From: Leptodontidium sp. MPI-SDFR-AT-0119 | Lineage: Eukaryota > Ascomycota > Leotiomycetes > Helotiales > Leptodontidiaceae | Length of the DNA: 64,000 bases | Direction of reading: 5' to 3' | Assembly: GCA_020726505.1 (NCBI GenBank) | Contig: JAHLEZ010000011.1 | Coordinates: forward strand, 124,001 to 188,000 | Shown here: positions 23,919 to 35,158 of the stretch, piece by piece | Numbering within the stretch: position 1 is the first letter of the stretch | Layout: each line of letters starts with the position of its first letter | Made by a program: the position numbers and the translations under genes | The notes under the pieces: generated by a model | What the model was told of the DNA's origin: nothing | The model's input: the letters and a program-made list of their open reading frames with translations, nothing else | Database searches by the model: none

Positions 23919-25688
23919 TCAAGTAACATGAATCAAATACTGCGTCCAAACAGGCGTCGTAAACGCCTCAGGCGGAAGGAAGAACACCGTCCTCACACTC
24001 TCATACACCAGATAAGCCCTCGCAGGGATATACAGAAACAAAATCGCACCACCAGGCAAGACAGCAGTAAGACCCTTTGCTATTTCCCATAGGATTTCTC
24101 AGTTTATCCTCGCCGTTGATTTGGGCCTTTGCAACTCTTCTTTGTGTTTTGGATCGACTGTGTCGGTTGACTTGATAAGCTCGGCGAAAAAAAAGACTAT
24201 GAATTTGAGGACGACGATGGCGATAGGAGATGCAACGATGTAGGATGAGACGCGCCAGAGTAACCTCTCCCTCTTGGAGGGGAAATGCGCATGCCACGCC
24301 AAAGCATGGACCACCATACGCAGCGCCCAGTAGAAAGAGTATGGAAATTTCCCACACCGGTCTGAGCGGCGATTCTCTGTCTTCCAAATCCATGTTTTCG
24401 CTTATAGCGTTTACAGTTACCAGACGGAAGTCCTTGCTCGGCTTCTTGAGGTTGTATTTAGTGAGGGCGTGGTGGGCGAGTCGCCAGCGGTGGGCGTCGA
24501 GCGGGGTGAGGTGTAATGTTGGCGGGTGTTTCGTGGTGTAGGAGAATGATTGGGCATCTTCTCCTGAGCCGCTTGTTTCGATGCGGGTTTCGATCCAGCG
24601 GGTGCTGGAGGGGTTGGAGGTGAAATTTGTGCCGGGGAGGGAGGTTGTTGTTGTTACTGTGACCGATGGAGTGCGGGCTGAGGAGGATTCCATACTTCCA
24701 TCCCACAACTGTACCAAGTCCACTGATTCCGAAGGGTCGGGTTCTGGCTGTCGAGCGCGCGGCTTTCCATCAAGAAGGATGGCTTCGAACTCCGGATCTT
24801 TGCCGACAATGTAGCTGACATTGGCATCATCCTGCTTCGCTGGCAACTTGCTCGTCTTACTCGCCATCTACATGTACGCGAGTAACGGGTCTAATTCATC
24901 CTCAGAAACAAAAACAGGTTGGCTGATATCGAGCGGTTTATGCCACCACATGATATACACAGCCAGCGTACAAAGCGCATGAGCAAACGCGTTAAGCTCT
25001 AACATGCTAACGGGCAAATGCTGGATGAAGCGTGTGATGGTGGACAAGCAGAACCAGGATGCTTGAACACAAGCGAGGAGTTTGGTGAGGGATGATGCTT
25101 TACTTCTGTCTTTGACTTCGTCGACTGAGATGTCCGGGAGGAGATGGGGTGAGACTTTGAGGAGGAGAGAGACTCCGTTCGCAGTGAGCGTAGAATATAC
25201 TGAATTTGGAATAAAGGGGTTGCGGAAGGAGGGTTTGATGGCTATGCCGCCCATGAGAGCCCAGAAACTGTGATTCAAAGTCCATGGATTGCGCCTTGGT
25301 GGCGCACCATTCTCGGCATCGCCCTGCGTATGTCAGATACTTGATCTCCGTCTTTGAAAAGGTTATGGCAAACCTGTGCATCACTTCCTCCTGATTTGAA
25401 AGCCTCGCGAGCCTCATCCAACAAGAGCTTCGCTCTACTGCGCTGTATCTGCGCCGTGAAAATAATATACTCAGGCGCGAGCAGGGCGCCTAGAATCCAT
25501 GCCGTCCTTCTCAGCCAGACGAGAGTCCTTCTCTGATTGATAGCAGGTAGATTGAGGTGAACAGAGCTGTAGACGCAGAGTAGTAACGTGATCGCGCAGG
25601 TTGTTATGATGGTGAAGGTTCCTCGTAAGGCTGGCTCTGGTTGCCATTTGATGGTCACGTTTGAGCTACCTGTGATGGGGTCTTGCAT
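23919..25688 (-). pseudogene. Broken fungal polytopic membrane protein gene
   Basis: Exon 1 is 25688-25374 (105 aa) and exon 2 starts at 25323 after a 50-nt intron. The reading then meets TAG at 24870-24868, directly after LLAYM, where I expect Trp. The frame is open again and family-like until GAAYGG near 24314, where it shifts; the continuation HALAWHAHFPSKRERLLWR is in another frame, implying a small indel. A TGA follows at 24101-24099, and the family-like end PARAYLVYESVRTVF, with TPVWTQYLIHVT, runs to a stop at 23919. Landmarks WTLNHSFWALMGG, MWWHKPLDI and AYGG...AW identify a large fungal family of multi-spanning proteins of unknown function. An alternative is that the first stop lies in a 57-nt intron (AT|GTAGAT to GTCAG|C keeps phase). 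The frameshift is harder to explain away. Confidence 0.7.
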
Positions 25689-26695
25689 GATGATGCTATC
25701 TCAGATTTTGTCAACGTATCATTGTGAGAAGCTGAGAATGAGACTGAGAAGATGGAGGAGGTATATGTTCAGTCCCGTGGTGGGGTACAATCCTGCTGAG
25801 CGCCTATCGAGTCTGCTCTGCCTGGCTAGGTGTCACTCGACGCCCGATATGTTCAGCTGAGCCCCATCAGGATCGTGATTCCATACTCGTATCGGAAATT
25901 TCGACGATTAAAACATGCTCCAAGAACATCGGAACCGCATTGATATCGTGCTTTCTGCACGAAATAATTCGTATATAACAAAGAAAGAAAAAAAAAAAAG
26001 AATCGTGAGCAAGTACCAGTAAAAGTAGAAAAGTAAGAGAGCAAAGCAGGCTGTCCACACGAAGTAATGGAATCCAAACCATCTGCCTGCCTTCCAGCGA
26101 CCACAAAAATGCTGCAAAAGTTGGTAGCTACAATATCTCCGATTTCCAAAACAGGATAGGCAGGAAAGATACGTATGCGTGTTTAAAGATTTGGCACTTG
26201 CCATGAATTCTCATACTTTCTTAAGCTTCCAACCCCCCCACCCCCACCCCCAAAAAGTAAAGGGGGGGGGGGATTAAGGCCAAGAAATTAAACATCGATC
26301 ATTAGACCGGGTTCCATTTAAGGTATGTGTATTTCCTCTCTCTATGTATGTACGGTATTCCTACAGATTCTAATAATCAATACAGAAGTCCATCTAACAC
26401 CAACAATGCATGCGTAACGCCAGTTTCAAGGTCTGCAGATGAAATCCACCAACCATATTCCATGGTATTCATCATCTCGCGGCCCTTCGTTCCATCTGTC
26501 CATCCCTCCCACTCGTACAAATCCCTAGTAGTGTTCGAAAGTAGTATTCGAACTGTGCTTGAAGCCGTCGTTCGCGTCCTTGAGAACGCCGGCCATTTCA
26601 ATCCTAGCGTTTCCATCACCAAGTATCATTATCCATCAAATGCCCCATCCAACGCCCTCTCACTTGACTCAATTGAATTCTTCCACTCCAATCCC
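25689..26695. other. Gene-free kilobase with opposed C and G tracts
   Basis: No gene was recognised. C-rich runs at 26233-26251 are followed by an 11-base G run at 26262-26272, able to form a hairpin or to slip. Open frames across 25853-26204 are hydrophobic but lack any family signature. Confidence 0.4.
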
Positions 26696-27181
26696 TCAAG
26701 CCTCCGGCGCGGGCGTCTCAACAGCCCTCCTCTCTGCCTTCCTCACACCCCCAACCGTCCCCTGAATATCCCCCAATCCAATACTCCCCACTCCAGGCGT
26801 AGGACCCAACTCCCACGTCCCCAGCGCCGTCGTCGCGAACGTCTGCACGAAAAGCTTCCACGTTGCGCTCGTCACGCCATTGACTGTGAAGAGACTGCCT
26901 GCTGTAGTTGAAACGGGGTATTGTGAGGGCGCGAGGGTCGTTGGGGCGATACCGCCGCCTGCGGCGACTTGGCGGTCTTTGAGTTCGGGGGAGAGGGCGT
27001 CGGTGTCGGTGTCTTCTTGGGGGAGGGAGAGAGGTGAGGAGGTGAGGTCTTGGTGGTTGTTGAGGTTTGCGGAGGGGGAAGAGGAGTCGTTGGCGTTGGT
27101 GTTGACGTTGGATAGGGCGGTGCTGAGGGGTGTGAGTGCGAGGAGGATGGGGAGGAGGGTTTGGGGATGGAGGAGGTGCAT
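26696..27181 (-). CDS. Small secreted protein
   Basis: Intronless, 161 aa from the ATG at 27181 (MHLLHPQTLLPILLALTP). The open frame extends upstream, but this Met gives a clean signal peptide with cleavage likely near residue 22. A low-complexity Asn/Ser/Asp spacer follows. The C-terminal 80 residues hold the conserved-looking block: a TTLAPSQYPV segment, then TSATWKLFVQTFATTALGTW and PGVGSIGLGDIQGTVG. I recognise this as a common small secreted ascomycete family of unknown function. A dibasic-like KDRQVAAGGG segment may be a processing site. The protein probably acts outside the cell or in the wall. Confidence 0.7.
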   Translation of the reverse strand: MHLLHPQTLLPILLALTPLSTALSNVNTNANDSSSPSANLNNHQDLTSSPLSLPQEDTDTDALSPELKDRQVAAGGGIAPTTLAPSQYPVSTTAGSLFTVNGVTSATWKLFVQTFATTALGTWELGPTPGVGSIGLGDIQGTVGGVRKAERRAVETPAPEA

Positions 27182-28642
27182 TTTGGTTGTTGTGAGGAGT
27201 TGTTGATTCGATTTGAATTGAGTTATATCGTGTATCGCCGTACTAGATCTCGAATTGAATGGTAGGTCGGTGGGTTGGTTGGTATTCGTGTCCCTCAATC
27301 CAGCAGTTGTTATCCTGTTTGATTCCCTCCACACTAATAAATCAATCAATTGCGAAGTTCTCCCACTGTAAACGATCTGCGACGGTCAAAGTATTGGCGT
27401 GGTAAACGTGATAAGATTTCGCCGTTGCTTGGTAGCTTGCTTGCGTGTTTGCCTGCGCGAAGGCTTCGGTCCCGATACAGATCCAGGGGTTTTTCCTTCT
27501 CCGACAAATGGATCGACAGGTTTCCGCTATGCTTCAGGTACTGCGCTCTCCTTTCCTTGCTGTGTCTCTTCTCTTTTCTTGTCGCGCCCTATTCTCCCTT
27601 ATTGTTGCGTAGGCAAGTCGTAAAATCCAAATCTCTCGTCTCTGGTCGTCGTGCTGTTGTCTATCGTCAGTCGTTGTCGTTCAAAGAAACGATGAAAACA
27701 AAAGCAACTCCTCACCCAAGACCTCGCCAATCCAACGAGCAACGCCAACGCCAATGTTCCAAGAGCGAACGCTTTCTCCACCTAGATCCAGGAAAGTTCC
27801 AGACCAGCCAAAAAAAGATATTGAGTTTCGCTTACCGGAGTTCCGTGTCAGGGAGAGATGTGTTATTGGCTGGGAGGTGGAATTGATGGCATGGTCTTTT
27901 TCTGGTAAGGGGTTGCGGCTTGGCGGGTGTGGCGTTCAGGGGGGTTGAAGGGGGCAGGGGGCACGTGTAGTTGTTTACTTCTATGGAGGGATAGTATGGT
28001 TGAATATTGCAGAAGGGAAGCTTCGTTTTTTACGGCAGTACATACTTACAACGTGGTCTCTATTGTGTTATTACTTTCTCCTGAGCAGGGTGTTATAATA
28101 GGCAAACATCCTCACACCAAAACTTTCGAAGGTAAGCGACTCAAGCGAGTAAACAATACACCCAGGCAGAACGAGAAAAAAGTTTCAAGCAAGTTCAACT
28201 TGCTTTATTTTTTTTAAGATTTTATCTACTACTACTAATATGACTACTGCTATGGATGTATGTACAATATACTACTACTATACAGTACATACTAACTAAT
28301 TGCACTTTTGCCAACCCCTACCCCAACTCCACCCTTCCATTCCCCTCAGCGCCGGACTCCGGACTCCGGACGGCAGGCTCCCAACGCTAAATTTCATTCT
28401 CAATTTCCAGGACCTCATCATGTTCCCCATGCCCAAGCCACCAACGCCCAACGCCCAACTCCGATCAGAGGCCGTCCCATCATTTCCAATCATCCAAAGC
28501 ACCATAACACAACCGTAGAAACACAAGCAAAATTCGCACCCCGCAGTCCATCCTCCCCCAACCTCAATCATCCTCTCCCCTCTATTATCACCATCAGACT
28601 CTTCGCCCCTTCCCTTCCATTCCCTACCCCTCCAAGTACCCA
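27182..28642. other. Gene-free 1.5 kb
   Basis: Promoter side of the secreted-protein gene on the left and 3' flank of the next minus-strand gene on the right. A 178-codon open frame at 27350-27886 on the plus strand has no motif and looks accidental. An AT-rich simple stretch lies at 28205-28290. Confidence 0.4.
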
Positions 28643-30055
28643 TCACGAAGCCCCAAACCCCACAGCCAACCCCACAAAAAGCCCAAGCACAAAAGTAAGC
28701 ACCGCAACAAGCAAAACAGCAAGCACCAACCCCTTCCCAGCACCCCTCTCCGAAAGCCTAACAGCACCATCCAGCATCCACATCCAAATGCCCCAGAACC
28801 ACATCTTCACATTACCCATCCAGCCTCTAGCGCCGACATCAGCACCGGCACCATCACCCATTCCACTCCCACTCCCACTCTTCAAACCCAAACCGCCATC
28901 ACCGCGTTCAAGATCAACGTTCATCTTCGCCGACTCATCTGCAGTAAGGGTCTTATCGAAATGCAAACCCTCCTCACGCACATCCTCGATCCGCAACCTC
29001 CTCAGTACGGGTGAAGACAAGTCATCATCCTTCTCTCCCACTGCTGCCAGAGACTCTGCGGTTTTGTCATCGTCAACTGGAACGTGGACGTGGAAATCCA
29101 ATTTGCCAGCTTGCATGGAACCGAATAGGAACAAGGGCATGGAGTCCGGTCTTGAGTTGAGATGTTTGCCTGCAGTGATGGGGCGTGGTTGGTATGGATC
29201 TTTGTAATAGGTGCTGGTGTTGGTGGGTACAGCTGAGCTGGGGATGCTGAAACTCATGCTCTTGAGTTTGGGTTTGATTGAGGCTGTGGTCGTGGTTGTG
29301 GTTTGGGTTTGGGTTTTGGTGTGCTCGGGAGTTATGGAGGTGATGTCTTGACTTTGTGGGGTGGTGTCTTTTAGTGAGAGGGAGAATGAATCGAGTGGAC
29401 TGGATGATGGGAGGCGGGAGTGTGCGCGTGTCCTTCGTAGGCTGTGGTTCTGGGTGAGAGGTGGCGAGTTTGGCAGCGGGACGTCTGGGGGAGAGGAAGC
29501 TGTAGAGGTTCGTAGGCTACCAGAGCGACTTCGGAGCGGCCATTCGGGGCCGGTTTTGTCTTTGTCTTTGTCACTGTGGTTCGCTGGGCTCGTAGGTTGG
29601 GGAAGAGGCTTGTTGGCGGATAGGGAGGCACTGGCTGGATTTGACTTCGAGGTACTGGCAGACTTGGAAATACTACCAGATCTCGCAACATCCGGCAGAG
29701 TACTATACACCGGTCTAGGTTTCTTTACCACAACTGATCCTGCAACAGGCACAGGTGTAACTGTCGGCTCAGTAACGGCATGTGTAAAAGCCAAACCAAA
29801 ACTAATGTCTCCATCCACTGCCTCGCTACCAGACGCGGTGTCTGTGTCCTTGGACGTCGACACGGGCTTTGGCTTCTTGTTCTGCGCTGGGGATGAGGGG
29901 AGAGTCAGGTTTGGATGGGGGGGTTTGAATTTGAAGTCGAAGTCTGGTGAGGTTGTTTGCTGGACTTTGTTCATCCGGCTCAGGAGTGCTTGGGAGGTTT
30001 TTGTACCCCAGGAACCACTCGGTTGGCGTTCTGGGATTTGTGTTGGATTGTCCAT
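28643..30055 (-). CDS. Ser/Thr/Pro-rich protein with C-terminal membrane anchor
   Basis: A single exon of 470 aa from the ATG at 30055 (MDNPTQIPERQPSGSW). The first 270 residues are dominated by Ser, Thr, Pro and Lys and look disordered. Residues about 270-400 are more mixed (RPITAGKHLNSRPDSMPLFL, then KLDFHVHVPV). A Trp-rich hydrophobic stretch (MWFWGIWMWM) precedes a final membrane helix, LVLAVLLVAVLTFVLGLFVG, at about 440-468. This layout is a tail-anchored protein facing the cytosol. No enzymatic domain is visible. The plus-strand frame over the same DNA is its antisense shadow. Confidence 0.7.
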   Translation of the reverse strand: MDNPTQIPERQPSGSWGTKTSQALLSRMNKVQQTTSPDFDFKFKPPHPNLTLPSSPAQNKKPKPVSTSKDTDTASGSEAVDGDISFGLAFTHAVTEPTVTPVPVAGSVVVKKPRPVYSTLPDVARSGSISKSASTSKSNPASASLSANKPLPQPTSPANHSDKDKDKTGPEWPLRSRSGSLRTSTASSPPDVPLPNSPPLTQNHSLRRTRAHSRLPSSSPLDSFSLSLKDTTPQSQDITSITPEHTKTQTQTTTTTTASIKPKLKSMSFSIPSSAVPTNTSTYYKDPYQPRPITAGKHLNSRPDSMPLFLFGSMQAGKLDFHVHVPVDDDKTAESLAAVGEKDDDLSSPVLRRLRIEDVREEGLHFDKTLTADESAKMNVDLERGDGGLGLKSGSGSGMGDGAGADVGARGWMGNVKMWFWGIWMWMLDGAVRLSERGAGKGLVLAVLLVAVLTFVLGLFVGLAVGFGAS

Positions 30056-32306
30056 GTTGTGTGTTTAGGTTGTCTGGTTGAGACAGTGTGATGATAAGTG
30101 ACGATCAACGCCGATGGTAAGCACAGCTTAGGGGAATAAATGCAAGTACTCAAGGTAAGGATAGGAGATGGAAGATTGAATTGGAGGCTTTGTGTCTGCT
30201 TTATATCTCCAAATTTGAGGGGATATTTAGAGAAGAACGATCTTCTCATATCGCTTGAACCCCCAGCATGGATATGGAAGTCTTATTTTTGATCTGACTG
30301 GCCTGTGTTGTGTTGATAATTTGACATCTTGATGGTTGAAACGAGGCCTTCCTACCCCACAGCAACTGAACCCCAAAAACTTCTGTGCTTTTCTTTGCCG
30401 GAAACTGACAGAACCGTAGGGCAGGACACCAATCAGAAAGAAATCTTTATATAACTGGAGACGACCGGGGAATGGGCATGGACTGGCACATTTGTCACAG
30501 CCTTGACGGTTCTGCGTCCGCAGGTTATTCCTAGCAATCACTCCCCACATAACGTTGCCTATTGGAGCGTAGAGAGAATCATAAAGCTCGGTTCGTGGAA
30601 ATAAAGATAAAGTTGGGCGGGTTGAACCCTTGCCGGCATCATGCTATGTGGATTGACAATGATCGATGCGAGAAACATTTCGACGCACATCCACTGTACT
30701 CAAAACTTTAAACATGGCATCATTTGTGGGCCCACGAGTCATTGATACGCATGTAGCACGGGCTGATTACTGCAGTGAAGTGCTCCAATGTATGGCACAG
30801 TAGGAAAACATATCGAAAAAAGAATAGAAACGTGCTGGATTTAAGTTGATGTTTTCGCTCACGTTCGCATGAAGATTGTGATTGATAAATCAGGAATAAC
30901 TACAGTACGCAGGGCGGACTATTGTACAAGAAGTTTGTCTGACAACAATAGTTATCGATAAGAAGTCATAGACCAAGCTAATATCCACTGGTCGCCACGA
31001 CTGGCTGGAGGCCTCTACTTGTAGAATACATGACTCGTGGGTCATCTGAGATCCAACTCCTTCAGTCTCACGATTGGGGCTTCCCAATGTCGTTATCAAA
31101 CATGAGCCAAGTCGTCTGGACTACCAGATGAAAGTGCAAGTTCTGGGAATTTTCAGAGTCTCGAAGGAGATAATGGGATTCCCTCCCTGTATCCCACTAC
31201 ACAGCCCTCCGAAGAAGCTTCTAAGAACATCGGGCTCGCATCGGAAAAGCAGTGAAACGTCAAAGATACTTCGGACTGCAAGTGGGGGATTGACGACCCC
31301 TCACGATGGCTTGAGCTCAGCGATAACCAGTGCAGAGATTGAAGGAGCACGGTCATGAATAAGCTTATCCCAAATTTTGAACCCGGTAATGACTCTGAAA
31401 CAACCTTAAATTGGGACATGGGAACTTGTCCTGTCAACTGAGCTTAGGGGTCAAGGCTCTCGGATGTTATCCGAGCGTTCTCACACGATGGACCAGGGCT
31501 GGGGTCGGCCGAAATCGTGGATATGTTACCCAAAGGACGGACTCATAGATCTGATTGAACTGCCAACCACCCACTTTCAACATCGGCGCACAGATAATCA
31601 TGGATAAGATCAAAATCAACGATTTCATTGGCCGCTCGACTCGGCTGTTGAGACGCGACCTATTCCACGACATCTCATGGGTATTTTCCAGTTGGCCTGC
31701 TCCTTTGCAGTAGCTTGGTTTGCTAGGCTATGGGCCATGAAATCAAGTTCCAGGCGGCCGTGATTGGTGAGCCAGGATAGACTTGTAAGTGCACTGGTCA
31801 TAAAAATATGTGTAGACATTGGTACTACCTTGGGGCTCGAAAGCCACATTAGTTCGATGGTAGATGCTCGAAGACCTAGGCAAACAAATCCCAATGATGT
31901 GGGAACGAAACATGCCAGTTATTGCCGATAGACCCTGACATGACAATAAACTTCCGCTAGCTCCACGGCTGGTTGCTGTATGAGCGGCGAGCAGTGCATC
32001 CGTTGCCATTGTGGACCCAAGAGTCCATGGCAAGCAGAATTGGACCTGTGGCACAACCGCTTTGCTCTGCCTCTACACGGCACGTCTGAATCCCCTGCCT
32101 AACTTGTCACTCCAGTTGACTCCGTTAAGGTTGCGGCTCGCTCGTGGGAGGATCGCGCAGCTCCCGGCCGGAAATGAAGTTGCTGAAATGCTGCTTGGCG
32201 AGATCTTGTAAGGGGTTGATGTTTCCCGATGCTATTGCAATGACCCTCGAAGGAGGCACTGCATTGTTCTGACCTGAATCAAGGGTTCGATTCTCGCAGG
32301 CGTCAT
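30056..32306. other. Gene-poor region with possible decayed coding fragments
   Basis: No intact gene. On the minus strand, several overlapping fragments between 31150 and 32060 have protein-like composition (for example QFNQIYESVLWVTYPRFRP near 31510-31570), but in different frames and broken by stops. I cannot join them with plausible introns. They could be a relic of a multi-spanning protein gene. Confidence 0.35.
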
Positions 32307-33148
32307 TCAGACAGATTTGCTGTCCCCCTTCACGGTTCCATGCTCGAAACTTCCCATCGAAGCAATCTTTCTCTCTTTATTCTCAGTTCTCTCCTTCCAG
32401 AGTGCCTGCAAACCCAGCATGACCACCGGTTTTTGAATATCAGTCCTCCGGCTTACGTCCCGTGCGCTGAACCACCCCTCACTGATAGATTCGCCATCCT
32501 TTCCAGTGCGCATCTCCTCGTCCGGGGCAAGGATATCATCCCTACGCCACAGAATTCTCTCAGTATCCCAATCTAATAGCCCCTCGGACCAATTCGAGTC
32601 AGGGACTATGTTAGATAGAGATGCAGCTATGTAGGATGTTTTTTGTGAAACTGGGACGTACGGTCCATGTAAGGGGTTCAAACGAGGCGAATTGAGGAAG
32701 GCATGGTGGTTGTACTTGGTCTTGGAAGCACGGAGTTCGAAGACTGTGGAATTGGAAGCATCGTCCTCAGGACTATCTGCGGGAGAGGGTGTTGAAGATT
32801 CGTGGATGAGGCGGGGTAGCGGAGGGGAGATACATTTTCGAGGCCTTGTGCCGAAGACTCGGAGTTGTAGACGGCGAGAAAGGCGTCATGAACTGGACGT
32901 TGGGGGTCATACTAGATCAAGTCTTGTCAGTTTGTGCTCTTGTCCAAAAGATTCAATGGAAGGGCAGATAGCTGCGGAATGGAGGGCCTAAGTACCTTTA
33001 GGGATTTGAAGACAGACACCTCGCCGAACCGTTCGATAACCCGCAAGACCTCGCGCTGCTCTGCAAATGTTCTGGGTGTTGGAAAGACTTTCAGGTGGAG
33101 TGTCCTCGATGGGAGGGATCGCGCTTTGGAAGCGATCGAGGCTGACAT
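32307..33148 (-). CDS. Conserved-looking fungal protein, unknown function
   Basis: Modelled as three exons, 33148-32996, 32911-32834 and 32765-32307, giving 229 aa. The first intron (84 nt) is well formed. The second (68 nt, donor GTATCT, acceptor CTGAG) is needed to bring YDPQRPVHDAFLAVYNSES into frame with the clearly coding FELRASKTKYNHHAF and later parts. Without it a one-base frameshift must be assumed near 32815, so the gene may be damaged. The N-terminus RTLHLKVFPTPRTFAEQREVL and RFGEVSVFKSLK looks like a beta-alpha-beta, RRM-like fold. The C-terminal part is charged and Trp-containing (LLDWDTERILWRRDD). I recall similar proteins in ascomycetes but cannot name a function. Confidence 0.6.
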
Positions 33149-33747
33149 GTTTATCCAAGGGCTTTTGGGATTTCTAGAAGTAGTATGTAGCTATTGTGGG
33201 ACCATCTCCGAAGCAGGGGAAGGGAAGCTGTTGATGTGCCGAATTGTGATTTTGAAGCTTGAGGTTCGACGTTGAAGCTCCCTTGACTTTCGCTAGGTCG
33301 GACTGCAGCAACCAATGACGCAGTGTCAGCAGGCGAAGCCTTCAACAACATTACCCAACTTCGTCGTCTCTGCCTCCGTACTCTACACTTGGAGACAACT
33401 CACATCTCCCCACAAGACCCAATCCGCTCGCTCAAACCGTCTAATAACTTATATTGTCTCTATGTCCGAACTATGCACTCGAATATTCGATCTCGGAGGA
33501 ACTTGCTCTCTCGCCTGCCTCCTCGTCCCTTCCTGAATTCTGTCGAACTGACCGCAGTAGCTGTTCGAATGCAAGGAGAAGACCTAAGTTATATCCGCTT
33601 TCTTCTTTGATTTTGTCTGTATATTGCATCTTCTAGACTAGTTTGCTATCACAGCCTCGAAAGTTCCAGTACATGTGGTATATCTTGGCTCGAATTTCCA
33701 TACTCTACCCCTTTGCACTCCCTTTTCATCTATACACCCATGGCCTA

Positions 33748-35158
33748 TCACTCTGGTGGCTTCTGACCATAGACGAAGAAAAACCAGTGATGCGCGAGCA
33801 GTCTGTTATTTCTGACAGCATTCCTCATCTGAGCACCGAAGACTTGTACCTCCTCAGCCCGCCACTGGGTCATGTTAGCTCCTGAGTTCTAAGCAGAGAG
33901 TACTTCCCACTCACACCCAAATTGTTTATGAATCTTCTCTCACAAAAGTCTTGGACTCCTTTCTCCAAGCGAAGTTGCTCCCAAAGTCCGACTTCTCTTT
34001 CCCAGGGGTCTTTAGACCACTTGCCTATCGTGCAACAAACCTTTTTCTCAACGACGTTAATGAATCCAGCTTTTTCGAGCCGTTCCTTGATGTAGGGCGC
34101 GACATCAAAACTCATTCCGGCATTATTTCCTGCTTCAAGCATGGCCGTACCCCAGAGTTTGTAAGGGTGGTCTTCTCCAAGTGTGTCATAGAATGACTCA
34201 AAGTATAACCCTGGCTCGGAACAGTCTATCCAGCCTCCTGGCTTCAGAGCTCTGAATATTGTCAGGTCGTGTGCGCGTATGATTTCCATTGCGACCTACT
34301 TGAAACATTCATCATAGAACTTTGGCCATTCTGGGACAGAGCCAAGTAGTTCTCTGGCATGTATGAGGTCGAATTTATTGTGGTCTTGCCATTCTAAATT
34401 GAAGTCGTCCAATTCGAATCTACAGTTCGGCGGAACCCACGTGGGCTGGATTGGCGAGACATCAACCCCCTTGACATCGGCTTCCGGATGCTTTTCTGCT
34501 ACATCTCTGTCTGATTTCAACATGTTGCTCTCACACTTAGGGCAGAAGGAATTACATTGCCCACATGCCTGTGCCTGTCCCTACGTCAAGAATACGCTTT
34601 CATACGTTAATACTTTAGAGCTGTACTTGTTTTCGTCGTTAAAACGCACCTGAGGATTGTTTACTGGAGCTAAGTACAGCTCTCCCTTTAGCATCAAGCT
34701 CCAGAAATGATGACTGTGACGTTAGCGCCGTGTCAGCCCCATGACTTCAATACCGACCTGATGTCTTGTTGCTCTTGGGCGTGTTCATCATTTGGACCCC
34801 AATGATCAGTTGACCCTGGCTCGTTAGTTTGAAGCCGTGCTCTATTCATGTTGTAGCATACCAAACGCATGGTATGTTCTTCCATTTTCTTCGCGGAATT
34901 TTAAGATGCTCGATGTCACAGAGGCAGTGTCGGTCAGCTCTGATCTAGCACTTCCAAATGCTGAGTCTCCATCATCGTCGTATTCTTCATAATCTTCGGC
35001 TGCCACAGATGGCAGTGATGTTGAAGAAGCCTGACATAAGTTAGCATCCGATACTCTGCAGTGTATTGTGCTGTCCTCACCTGGACACCTTGAGGTGACT
35101 CGCGCCCTGCGCTTCGAGGGGAAGAAGAAGGTGAACTCCCAGGATTGTTATGCGCCAT
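33748..35158 (-). CDS. LaeA-like SAM-dependent methyltransferase
   Basis: Eight exons: 35158-35081, 35030-34862, 34815-34758, 34713-34650, 34596-34556, 34506-34300, 34251-33917 and 33881-33748. Introns are 35-59 nt and all phases agree; the protein is 361 aa. After a Ser-rich N-terminus comes FREENGRTYHAFG, then HHFWSLMLKGELYLAPV and the SAM-binding motif I ILDVGTGTGMWAI (about 125-137). VKGVDVSPIQP and RFELDDFN follow, then LIHARELLGSVPEW, ALKPGGWIDCSEPG and a C-terminal FFFVYGQKPPE. These are the signatures of the LaeA/TAM-like family in fungi, which transfer methyl groups from SAM; LaeA itself is a nuclear regulator of secondary metabolism, but most paralogues have unknown substrates. The gene is intact. 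It shares a 976-bp upstream region with the divergent monooxygenase. Confidence 0.9.

Noticed and set aside
24838..24870. In-frame TAG taken as the true end of a shorter membrane protein
   Set aside because: Family-like sequence resumes directly after it in the same frame, and later family landmarks follow, so a lesion (or intron) is more likely than a natural end.
27350..27886. 178-codon plus-strand frame
   Set aside because: Rich in Arg/Ser/Leu without a pattern; starts within the likely 5' flank of the secreted-protein gene; no splice or start signals worth noting.
28308..29207. 299-codon open frame on the plus strand
   Set aside because: It lies antisense to the 470-aa protein gene and is Pro/Ser/Thr-rich only because the opposite strand is repetitive; no motif or start context.
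32280..32305. GGTTCGATTC near the 3' end of a gene
   Set aside because: No T-stem pairing and no upstream tRNA body.
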